A stretch of 6,754 nt of DNA from Fidelibacterota bacterium. Its GTDB lineage: Bacteria > Fidelibacterota > Marinisomatia > SCGC-AAA003-L08 > TS1B11. The notes beneath the pieces are model-generated. The model searched no databases. It was not told where the DNA came from and saw only the letters and a list, made by a program, of their open reading frames with translations. The position numbers and the translations under genes are program-made. Positions 1-6,070 of the stretch are shown here, in pieces (position 1 is the first letter of the stretch; every line of letters begins with the position of its first letter). The stretch covers positions 1 to 6,754 of the forward strand of contig JADFMC010000122.1 in the NCBI GenBank assembly GCA_022564085.1, written 5' to 3'.

Positions 1-68
1 AACGGGCTCTGGCCGTGGGGGCGTCAGTTTTCATCGAGATCGTCCAACGGATCATGCCGGGCGCCTGA
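1..68 (+). CDS. 3' end of an unidentified upstream gene (partial)
   Basis: The third forward frame is open from the left edge to a TGA at 66-68 and reads RALAVGASVFIEIVQRIMPGA. The residue mix, with alternating small, hydrophobic and charged residues, looks like the end of a soluble protein. The stop lies 29 nt before the ATG of the metal transporter, which would suit an operon. The other two frames read as low-complexity Arg/Gly/Ser-rich peptide. Only 21 residues are visible, too few to name a family; the alternative is non-coding leader. Confidence 0.35.
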   Translation, partial: RALAVGASVFIEIVQRIMPGA

Positions 69-84
69 ACATTGATTATGGGCC

Positions 85-91
85 GGAGAAG
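85..91 (+). promoter_or_regulatory. Ribosome-binding site of the CDF transporter
   Basis: GGAGAAG lies just before the ATG at 98, with 9 nt between GGAG and the start codon. This spacing fixes the start, because the same frame stays open to the left edge of the window and an upstream start would otherwise be possible. Confidence 0.6.
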
Positions 92-97
92 TACCGA

Positions 98-1273
98 ATG
101 ATTACCGAGCTGATCCTCAAGGTAGCCGTTCCCAGGTACCGGCCAGGCGGTAAGATCATCGCCCGCGCCCAAATCGGACGATTGCAGGCCTGGGTCAGCA
201 TGGGTATAAACGGCCTGTTGGCTGCAGTTAAAATGGCCCTGGGTCTGGCGATCAACTCCCTGGCCCTGACCGCGGATGCTATCCACACTATCTCCGACCT
301 GGCTACTTCGGCTGTGGTGCTGTTCGGGTTTAAGATCGCCGCTAAGCCGGCCGACAAGGAACACCCCTACGGCCATGGCCGCGCCGAATATATTGCTACC
401 TTGATTATCGCCATCATGTTAGGGGTGATAGGCTTCGAGTTCATTAAGTCCTCCGTGGGCCGGCTGATCAATCCGCTGCCGGTATCCGCCGGCCCCTGGG
501 TACTGGTAGTGATCGGGCTGACCATTGTTATCAAGGCCTGGCTGGGCCAATTTTCCAAGACCCTGGGCCGGTTGATCGATTCCTCCACCCTGGCGGCCGA
601 CGCCTGGCACCATCGCAGTGATGCTATCAGTTCGGTACTGGTATTAGTGGCGGTCTGGGGCAGCTCCTTAGGACTTACGGCTCTGGACGGTATGGGCGGG
701 ATGTTGGTCGGAGTGTACCTGATATGGTCCGGCTTCTCCATCGCCAAGGATGTAATTGATCCCCTGATGGGCGAGGCGCCGTCTAAGGAGCTGGTGCGTC
801 GTATCAGGCAGCTGTGCCAGAGCCGTGAAAACATCCACGACGCTCACGATATTACCATCCATAAATACGGCCAACACCAGTTCATCGGCCTGCATGCCGA
901 GGTCAGCAGCCTCCTATCTATCCAGGAAGCCCATGATATCGCCGAGCAACTGGCCGATTTCCTGCAGGAGCAGCTGGGGGCCTACGCCATCATCCACGTC
1001 GATCCCATAGATCTGGATAATCCCCTGGTTAACATGGTCGGCGAAAAATTGAACGAGCTGCTGTCCAGCTCACAGGTTTTTAGCGGCTATCATGATCTTA
1101 GGGTAGTGGAGACTCAACAACATAAAGTGATCCTGGTTGAGATGGAGGTCAAGGCTGACATCGACCTGCAGCAGCAGGAAACCGCCCGTCGCCAGTTAGC
1201 CGACAATCTTAAAGAGCATTTCACGGACAGCGAGGTGGACATCCAACTCTCGCCGCTACACACCTACCGTTAA
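98..1273 (+). CDS. Cation diffusion facilitator (CDF) family metal exporter with extra C-terminal domain
   Basis: Inner-membrane antiporter of 391 residues that exports divalent metal, most likely Zn(II), in exchange for protons. Six hydrophobic segments are visible at about residues 30-50, 55-80, 98-118, 133-150, 168-188 and 196-215. TM2 holds H63-xxx-D67 and TM5 holds H171-xxx-D175, the HD/HD metal site typical of zinc-type CDFs (FieF/YiiP has DD/HD). The loop D86-KEHPYGHGRAE is the conserved segment between TM2 and TM3. The cytoplasmic dimerisation domain spans about 245-305 and ends in IHVDP. Residues 310-391 continue with a second module containing GYHDLRVV, which parallels NIHDAHDITIH of the first domain; ordinary CDF proteins stop near residue 300. 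The GGAGAAG site supports the ATG start. It may be co-transcribed with the gene ending at 68. The family is certain; the metal is inferred from motif type. Confidence 0.95.
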   Translation: MITELILKVAVPRYRPGGKIIARAQIGRLQAWVSMGINGLLAAVKMALGLAINSLALTADAIHTISDLATSAVVLFGFKIAAKPADKEHPYGHGRAEYIATLIIAIMLGVIGFEFIKSSVGRLINPLPVSAGPWVLVVIGLTIVIKAWLGQFSKTLGRLIDSSTLAADAWHHRSDAISSVLVLVAVWGSSLGLTALDGMGGMLVGVYLIWSGFSIAKDVIDPLMGEAPSKELVRRIRQLCQSRENIHDAHDITIHKYGQHQFIGLHAEVSSLLSIQEAHDIAEQLADFLQEQLGAYAIIHVDPIDLDNPLVNMVGEKLNELLSSSQVFSGYHDLRVVETQQHKVILVEMEVKADIDLQQQETARRQLADNLKEHFTDSEVDIQLSPLHTYR

Positions 1274-1442
1274 TTACTATTTCATTCTGTTTAGCGCTTG
1301 GCACTACAGCCGGCAGTATTATATTTCACTCCCTCTTGAAAGGGATGGGGGCATTATTAAGGGTTAGAAGTGTTTAGCAGTCACGATTCGTAGAGTAGCC
1401 AGTGATAGTTTCAACCAGCGGCAGGCCAGTCTCCGGGCAAAA

Positions 1443-3560
1443 ATGAGACCGGCCTTCCACCAATTACGCCGCCTGATCTTAAGCGCATCATTGGGTATGC
1501 TGATAGTCTTGGTTCTCCCGGGCTGCAGTGGGACCGGGCAGATTGGGCGTTCCGGCCAGCGTATTTATACCCCGCTAGCCGATAGCGATAAACTGGTTTC
1601 CGACCAGCCGCTGGGTGCTACCTTTTTCGCCGGACGCACAACTTTCCGGCTGTTCGCGCCCCATGCCACCCGGGTCAGTTTGGTGCTGCTCCCGCGCTAC
1701 GATGCCTTGGCCGGGGATGAAATACCGCTGTCCCGGGACAAAAAAGGGGTCTGGTCCGTGGCTCGCCTGGGTCGCCTGGAAGGACAGGTCTATGGCTACC
1801 GGGTCTGGGGGCCCGACGGTCCCAGCCACAACTACGATCCCACCAGGATCGTTAGCGACCCCTATTCGAAAGTGGTCATAACGCGCAACAGCCCTGATCG
1901 TCACAGCCGGTCATTGATCCTGCACGACAATTTCTCCTGGCGCGGCGACACCTGGAGCGGTCTGGAGCTGCGGGACGCTATCATCTACCAGCTGCACGTG
2001 CGGCACATGACCGCTCACACCAGCGCCGGCTCGTCCATCCCTGGCAGCTATCTGGCACTGGTAGGCAATAACTCTGGCGGCGGCCTGGCGCATCTGCTGG
2101 ACCTGGGCATAAACGCCGTGGAGCTGCTGCCGGTGATCGACCATGTACGCCCGGTACCCGGGAATCAGCGGATCGCCGCTGGGAGCCAGGTTTACGATCA
2201 GCCCTCTGTGTGCAATCACGGCGGTTACCCTGCCAGCCATCTTATGGCGCCGGCCGCTTACTTCGCCTCCACCGCCAGCCGCGCACCGGACGCTTGGATC
2301 GGCCGCGATGGGCTCCAGGTGCGGGAGCTCAAGGAGCTGGTACGCCAGTTGCACCAGAGCAGCATCGCCGTTATACTTGATCTGCCCTTTTCAGCCGTAT
2401 CATCTACCGATCCGTCATCGCTATTATTCATCGATAAGTCTTATTACTTCCAGCTGGATAGTCTGGGCCGGCCGCTATCTGATGATGATCATAACTATCG
2501 GCTGCGCCTGGAAGCACCCATGGTACAACGGTTGATCCTGGATGCCCTGCGCTGGTGGCAGACCGAGTATCACATCGATGGATTCCGCTTCCCCCACGCA
2601 GACCGCTTCGATGAGGCCACCGCCCGCCGAATCCTGGAACAGGCCCGCAAAGTCAATCCCCAGGCCATAATAATTGGTGATACCGGCGGGGACACTATTG
2701 CCGCCGAGCGGTTAGCCGACTGGGGCTGGGCGGTATGGAACGACCAGTATCGCAGCGCTATCAAGGGGTCGAATCCCGGCGATGGTCGCGGCTTTATCTT
2801 TGGGGGCTGGTCAGGCGATAACAACCCGGCCACCCTGGAACGCTATTTCCTCGGTTCGCCCCGGGAACTGGGCGGACAGTTTCACCATCCCGGTCAAGCT
2901 GTCAATTATCTGGCTTCGCATACCGGCGATCCATTGGGTGATTTCATCCGCATCGCTGGAGGCTTCGTCGATCCGCAGCGACCGGTTATCGACCGCACGG
3001 CGCAAGGTGCTGTCCGGGGGAAGCAACTGGCTTATAATACCTTGGCCGCTCTAAGCTTGCTTACCTCACAAGGCGCTGTACTGATCCCCGCCGGCCAGGA
3101 ATTCGCCCACAGCCGCTTTAACGCTCCCGTTCCTCCCACGGACGACCGGCCTAGTCAACCAGACCTGAATGCGGCCGCCCGAGAGCATGATACTTGCTAT
3201 ATCGACTGGCGTTTTAAAGAAATTAATCACAATCTGTTTAACTATTATCGCGGCTTGATTAAACTACGGCGGAAATACAGTGCCCTTCACCGGATCGATC
3301 CTCTCCGGATTCAATTCTTCCCCGGCCGTAGCGATCTCGGCTTGGCCATGTTGCTGCCCGCCGGCGATGCTGCTGATCAAGTTGATTTATTTGTTATTCT
3401 CAATGGCCACCCGCTCCAGGCCGATGAATTTGCCCTGCCGCCAGGAAAGCGCTGGACGGCGCTGGCCACCTGGAGCAAGGCCGGCACAAAATCTATAGTC
3501 TCCGGATTATCGGGGGTGATCAGCATCCCGCCCACTGCCGGAATGATACTTATGCGCTGA
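1443..3560 (+). CDS. Lipoprotein with CBM48 and GH13 pullulanase-like barrel, catalytic residues lost (predicted pseudoenzyme)
   Basis: Intact 705-residue protein. The N-terminus has Arg residues, a hydrophobic stretch at 11-26 and the lipobox LPGC with C28, so it should be lipidated; S29 after the Cys is compatible with outer-membrane sorting. Residues 57-125 resemble CBM48 (GATFF, TFRLFAPHATRVSLVLL, YGYRVWGP). The barrel starts near 178 (IIYQLHVRHMT, for the usual ELHVRDFT) and follows type I pullulanase/isoamylase order: NAVELLPV 224-231, RELKELVRQLH 294-304, VILDLPFSA 310-318, EAPMVQRLILDALRWW 357-372, HIDGFRFPHAD 377-387, WNDQYRSAIKGS 432-443, NYLASHTGD 488-496, PAGQEF 549-554, GLIKLRRKYSAL 604-615. 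The canonical nucleophile is P384, the acid/base Glu is D413, the third Asp is T494, and region I Asn-His is S317-A318. R382, H493 and D313 remain. The fold is therefore kept while hydrolysis is probably lost; glucan binding or sensing is an inference. The upstream sequence has no strong ribosome site, but the signal peptide supports this start. The gene stands alone in its direction. Confidence 0.92.
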   Translation: MRPAFHQLRRLILSASLGMLIVLVLPGCSGTGQIGRSGQRIYTPLADSDKLVSDQPLGATFFAGRTTFRLFAPHATRVSLVLLPRYDALAGDEIPLSRDKKGVWSVARLGRLEGQVYGYRVWGPDGPSHNYDPTRIVSDPYSKVVITRNSPDRHSRSLILHDNFSWRGDTWSGLELRDAIIYQLHVRHMTAHTSAGSSIPGSYLALVGNNSGGGLAHLLDLGINAVELLPVIDHVRPVPGNQRIAAGSQVYDQPSVCNHGGYPASHLMAPAAYFASTASRAPDAWIGRDGLQVRELKELVRQLHQSSIAVILDLPFSAVSSTDPSSLLFIDKSYYFQLDSLGRPLSDDDHNYRLRLEAPMVQRLILDALRWWQTEYHIDGFRFPHADRFDEATARRILEQARKVNPQAIIIGDTGGDTIAAERLADWGWAVWNDQYRSAIKGSNPGDGRGFIFGGWSGDNNPATLERYFLGSPRELGGQFHHPGQAVNYLASHTGDPLGDFIRIAGGFVDPQRPVIDRTAQGAVRGKQLAYNTLAALSLLTSQGAVLIPAGQEFAHSRFNAPVPPTDDRPSQPDLNAAAREHDTCYIDWRFKEINHNLFNYYRGLIKLRRKYSALHRIDPLRIQFFPGRSDLGLAMLLPAGDAADQVDLFVILNGHPLQADEFALPPGKRWTALATWSKAGTKSIVSGLSGVISIPPTAGMILMR

Positions 3561-4690
3561 TAACAATAAATACGCCTCCGTTTTGGCATCAATGGAATCG
3601 CCCCTTATTTTCTCATTACTGGTCGCTTGATCTGTGGGAGTCATTGACCAATGTTCGTTATTACCTATAAGTCTCTCTTAAACAATGAACCATACCTCAC
3701 CTGACGAGGTATTTATATCGGTCTTTCATCTATCGCTTTTAAACCCACTACAAGTGATATGTATCCTCCACTGTAATTTAGCTTTACGGCCTTTCATATA
3801 CCTCTCCATATCATACTACTTTCCATCCGTACTGTGCTTGGCCACTATTATGCCCATTGCTTTTGTGTTTTTATTTTTTGTTAACGCGCTGGTAGTATAT
3901 TGAATATCGTTTCACTGTTTTGTAGGCATCACAATTATTATATATTGCGTGGGAAATACTTTTGATATAGACTACATAAATAACTTTTTATTAACCGACT
4001 TAGTGGAAAAGGTTTGTTCCAGATTTATTACCGCCGTTTAATAATGCAGACGCAGCCACTTATATGGTTACATATCCATAGTGGTTTACTCCGCACTGTT
4101 AGCATAGCCACAATCTGATGCGCTCCCCTTATATAAACGATCTTGTGATCGACTTAAATTGTGTGCGGCGTATGATTCGTAATTGATATGGTTATCTGCT
4201 AATATAATATTCCGAACAGCCTGCTATGGATATGCAGGTATTAAACAGAATAATAATGATAGATTTTATAACCGTCAGCCAATGAATTATAACATATTGA
4301 TGCACCATCTGACTAACAACTGTTAATAACTTAAAATGATCTAAAGTTTAAAATAATTACGGTTCTGTGATTATATCGGCTAATAAACAGGTCTACGGAT
4401 ATAACGGTCGACACACTGTTAATAAAGGCACTAAAAAGGCTCATGAAATAACGGCGTATTATAATCAGATAACAGTTTTAATACCTTATCCCTTTGATAG
4501 CTATAATAACCACCATTCCATCCGAAGGCTTATCGGTTTGAAGGAACGCCCTGCTGTCCAGGATAATCAATGCTTGCTAAACAATCACTTGAAAAAACTT
4601 AAATTCTGGCTGGGTTATTTGTTTTCTCCTCTACCTCTCCTTCCCTGCAATGATATTTTATCTCTGCTATCATATTCACACCAATAGCCA
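3561..4690. other. AT-rich 1.1-kb stretch with no convincing gene
   Basis: Base composition drops sharply after the GH13 stop. Counted lines give 19/60 GC at 3901-3960 and 18/60 at 4201-4260, against 39/60 at 1681-1740 inside the GH13 gene. No tRNA or rRNA signature or tandem repeat array was seen. Two open frames exist: 3685-3903 (72 codons, hydrophobic, no ribosome site) and 4367-4687 (106 codons, GTG start, no ribosome site). Their composition follows the local T-rich or A-rich strand, and neither shows a recognisable motif, so they are not called. The stretch may be decayed sequence, acquired DNA or an unrecognised non-coding element. Confidence 0.75.
3692..3712 (+). terminator. Possible terminator-like hairpin downstream of the GH13 gene
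   Basis: ATACCTC at 3692-3698 and GAGGTAT at 3706-3712 form a perfect 7-bp stem with a 7-nt loop, followed by TTATAT. It lies about 130 nt after the GH13 stop. The downstream run is mixed T/A rather than a clean T-tract, so intrinsic termination is only possible. Confidence 0.25.
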
Positions 4691-4767
4691 GACTATGGTC
4701 CCTTTAGCAACCTTAGTGTTCGCCTGGCCCCTTGGTTGCCGCTGGCCGATAGCGGGTCCAACTGGGT

Positions 4768-4794
4768 TGAAGCCCGCCAAAGGCGGGGCACCGC
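4768..4794. repeat. Palindromic insert inside the RHS remnant
   Basis: CCCGCC AAA GGCGGG (4773-4787) forms a 6-bp stem with a 3-nt loop. On the minus strand it encodes AVPRLWRAS, lying between YDPQLG and TQLDPL where RHS core proteins normally have only about two residues (LGRW-TQxDP). The net excess is about seven codons, so the reading frame is preserved. Its CCCGCC/GGCGGG arms match the ends of the two GC-rich palindromes at 5519 and 5724. Confidence 0.55.
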
Positions 4795-5357
4795 CCCCAG
4801 CTGCGGATCATAATACCGCGCCCCGGAGTTATATAGCCCGTGGCCGTCGTCCTCCTTGCCGGCGAACTTATACTCGTTGGCGCTGCCGGTGGCCGCACGG
4901 TCCTCGCCTACGGCGGGACTGGGAGCCTGGCCGAAGGGGTAGTGGTGCCGTTTCCAGATGGGATATTCGCTTTCTTCGGGCAGCACCCGCGCCGAGCCCA
5001 GCATGTCGTTATGGAGCCACCGATCGTCCCAATAATAGGGCGCCTGGCGTGCGATCCGTCGGCCGTTGGCATATATGTAATTGAACTTCCAATTACCGCT
5101 ACCGTCGTACTCGGACAGCACCTGCCCCTGGCCAATAATATAGCGTTTGGTGCCGCCCTGGGTGACCTGCTCAACGCGCTCCCTGTCCGCATTGTAGCTC
5201 ATCGTCGCCAAGGCCAGGCGGTGGGTGCTATGGCCGTCGAAGTAGTCTTGGAAATAGATGCTCACGCCACCAATACACAAGGCGGGTTGAAAGAAAGCAA
5301 TTTTATGTTTTAGGGCGATTATTTGTGGCGGCCCGGCTTTGGCTGTGCTCCTCCGCA

Positions 5358-5374
5358 CACCAGGCGAACGACAG
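5358..5374 (+). repeat. 17-bp direct repeat, copy 1
   Basis: CACCAGGCGAACGACAG occurs here and again at 5633-5649, exact over 17 bp; with GC[A/G] in front the match is 19 of 20. An exact 17-mer repeat is not expected by chance in a window of this size. A shorter inverted match (GTTCGCCTGG, 4718-4727) sits at the other end of the RHS remnant, but 10 bp is within chance. Confidence 0.8.
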
Positions 5375-5397
5375 AGGGAATTGTAGATTGTCAATTG

Positions 5398-5415
5398 ATC
5401 CGCCAGCTGGCGGAT
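5398..5415. repeat. Perfect 18-bp palindrome
   Basis: ATCCGCCAGCTGGCGGAT is its own reverse complement, and pairing can extend about four more positions on each side with G-T wobbles. There is no loop, so it could form a cruciform or be a dyad for a dimeric protein. No gene start is near enough to suggest an operator. Confidence 0.8.
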
Positions 5416-5454
5416 TGATGATTGGGGAGCAGTTCCGGATAATTCCGAGTCTTG

Positions 5455-5474
5455 CCCTTAGCGGAGCCGAAGGG
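5455..5474 (+). repeat. AGCGGAGCCGAAGGG-type short repeat, copy 1
   Basis: CCCTTAGCGGAGCCGAAGGG has partly self-complementary ends (CCCTT/AAGGG). It resembles the element at 5697-5714 (CCTGAGCTTGCCGAAGGG): both share AGC, then GCCGAAGGG or a one-base variant of it. The CTGAGCxxxGxCGAAGGG type of sequence is, from memory, a common dispersed intergenic repeat in many bacterial genomes. Confidence 0.5.
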
Positions 5475-5518
5475 TCCTGGTTCCCGGTTTCCTTTTCTTT
5501 AGCATACTTTGCGCCCCA

Positions 5519-5552
5519 GACCCCGCCATCGGCCTGCCCGGCCAGGGCGGGG
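5519..5552. repeat. 34-bp GC-rich palindromic repeat, copy 1
   Basis: It begins GACCCCGCCATCGG and ends GGCCAGGGCGGGG. The outer arms CCCCGCC/GGCGGGG pair over 7 bp, with GGCC blocks inside. It matches the copy at 5724-5757 at 32 of 34 positions. Confidence 0.85.
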
Positions 5553-5632
5553 TTCGGCCCGTCAGGAGGAAGGCTTGGCGGTCATCTCTTTCCTGCTACT
5601 GCCATAACCTCGGCCAGATGGTGAGCTGGGCG

Positions 5633-5649
5633 CACCAGGCGAACGACAG
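5633..5649 (+). repeat. 17-bp direct repeat, copy 2
   Basis: Exact second copy of the 17-mer at 5358-5374, 275 bp downstream in the same orientation. Each copy is followed by a CGAAGGG-type element and then a 34-bp GC-rich palindrome, in the same order. Confidence 0.8.
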
Positions 5650-5696
5650 CACACCGAAAAATCCCTATATTCCCCTCGCTCTTTGAAAATTTTAAT

Positions 5697-5714
5697 CCTG
5701 AGCTTGCCGAAGGG
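5697..5714 (+). repeat. CCTGAGCTTGCCGAAGGG repeat, copy 2
   Basis: An 18-bp element of the CCTGAGCTTGxCGAAGGG type, related to the sequence at 5455-5474. I recall near-identical sequences in intergenic DNA of unrelated bacteria, but that cannot be verified here. Confidence 0.55.
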
Positions 5715-5723
5715 CTGCCCCTT

Positions 5724-5757
5724 GACCCCGCCACCGGCCAGCCCGGCCAGGGCGGGG
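5724..5757. repeat. 34-bp GC-rich palindromic repeat, copy 2
   Basis: This copy differs from the one at 5519-5552 at two positions (T to C and T to A), both outside the CCCCGCC/GGCGGGG arms. Similarity extends a little to the left (GCCCC then A or TT then GACCCC). Confidence 0.85.
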
Positions 5758-5797
5758 GAGTCTGCCGGAAGGACGGACCGATGGCGAGTTACGACTT

Positions 5798-5851
5798 CCC
5801 CCTCGCCTTCAGGAGAGGGGGCGATACGAAAGTGTCCGGGGTGAGGTCCGG
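5798..5851. repeat. Strong GC hairpin followed by a GGGGTGAGGT block
   Basis: CCCCCTC (5798-5804) pairs with GAGGGGG (5815-5821); after one G-A mismatch, CC/GG closes a TTCA loop. It is followed by CCGGGGTGAGGTCCGG at 5836-5851. The hairpin-plus-GGGGTGAGGT arrangement is, from memory, another widely scattered intergenic repeat type. It lacks a T-tract, so it is not called a terminator. Confidence 0.6.
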
Positions 5852-5910
5852 CTCCGGTATCGAACGGCAGTTAACCTCCTAATTATTATATATTTACACG
5901 CTTATTCGCG

Positions 5911-5932
5911 CCCTTTGCGCCTTTGCGGTTAA
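5911..5932 (+). repeat. Tandem CCTTTGCG motif followed by GTTAA
   Basis: CCTTTGCG occurs twice back to back at 5912-5919 and 5920-5927, followed by GGTTAA. The CTTTGCGxCTTTGCGGTTAA pattern resembles a dispersed intergenic repeat known to me from other bacteria (recollection, not checked). Confidence 0.45.
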
Positions 5933-5936
5933 ATTT

Positions 5937-5954
5937 AAAAAAACCAAAAGGTTT
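5937..5954 (-). terminator. Possible intrinsic terminator of the glycyl-tRNA synthetase gene
   Basis: Read on the minus strand, AAACC-TTTT-GGTTT forms a 5-bp hairpin whose 3' arm runs into seven consecutive T residues. It lies about 115 nt beyond the synthetase stop. The stem is short with only two G-C pairs, so it would be weak. Confidence 0.35.
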
Positions 5955-5975
5955 ACCTCCCCCGTCGACAAGCGT

Positions 5976-6018
5976 GATCCTTTTGATAGCCCATAGCTAT
6001 CTTTCGACGATCCTTTTG
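5976..6018. repeat. Hairpin flanked by a 10-bp direct repeat
   Basis: GATCCTTTTG occurs at 5976-5985 and 6009-6018. Between them GATAGC/GCTATC (5985-6001) forms a 6-bp stem with a 5-nt loop. The layout resembles a small insertion with target duplication, but each part is short. It lies just downstream of the synthetase stop. Confidence 0.3.
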
Positions 6019-6070
6019 GGGGTCCTTTGTGAGCCTATCGTAGATCTATTGCGGTCCAATCATGAGCCCG

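Larger units (their letters stand above)
4693..5394 (-). pseudogene. RHS repeat-associated core protein remnant, truncated at both ends
   Basis: The open frame has 233 codons; clear RHS similarity runs from about residue 65 (codon at 5200-5202) to about 215. Visible landmarks are YNADRERVEQVTQGGTKRYI (66-85), the YD-type QVLSEYDGSGNWKFNYIYAN (91-110), LHNDMLGSARVLPE (127-140) for the usual HTDHLGSTRVVTD, HHYPFGQ (150-156), and the core hallmark YKFAGKEDDGHGLYNSGARY (175-194) followed by YDPQLG. After TQLDPL (210-215) the expected proline/asparagine-rich ...SPYxYxxNNP...DPxG segment is missing and the frame stops. Residues 1-45 do not look like RHS, and no upstream YD repeats occur. Full RHS proteins usually exceed 1000 residues and carry a variable C-terminal toxin or tip; none is here. 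Between LG and TQLDPL there is an extra palindromic stretch. The left end meets the AT-rich DNA abruptly. It is best read as a non-functional fragment. Confidence 0.8.
5355..6070. other. Gene-free cluster of short palindromes and dispersed-type repeats
   Basis: No credible gene lies between the RHS remnant and the glycyl-tRNA synthetase stop. Open frames here (for example 5325-5624) follow GC-rich repeats and show no protein-like pattern. The stretch instead holds at least seven distinct short elements, listed separately, several of them present twice. Such arrays are typical of REP-like or miniature-element hot spots in intergenic DNA. Confidence 0.7.

Noticed and set aside
2..97. N-terminal extension of the CDF transporter into the window edge
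   Set aside because: The frame is open, but the peptide is Arg/Gly/Asp-rich and unlike a CDF N-terminus, while a good ribosome-binding site precedes the ATG at 98.
1330..1345. TCCCT...AGGGA inverted repeat after the CDF gene as a terminator
   Set aside because: Only a 5-bp stem with no following T-tract; within chance expectation.
3685..3903. 72-codon hydrophobic open frame that looks like a small membrane protein
   Set aside because: No ribosome-binding site; the Phe/Leu/Ile richness is what a T-rich strand gives in any frame; no charged flanks or known motif.
4718..5369. Inverted 10-bp repeat (GTTCGCCTGG / CCAGGCGAAC) flanking the RHS remnant as ends of a mobile element
   Set aside because: A 10-bp inverted match is expected many times by chance in a window this long; no transposase or target duplication is visible.
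5325..5624. 99-codon forward open frame across the repeat cluster
   Set aside because: It runs through the palindrome and GC-rich repeats, and its translation is an Ala/Gly/Pro/Ser mix with no motif; the repeats explain the lack of stops.
5355..5760. CRISPR array
   Set aside because: Repeats occur only twice, with unequal spacing and mixed types; no regular repeat-spacer pattern and no cas genes.
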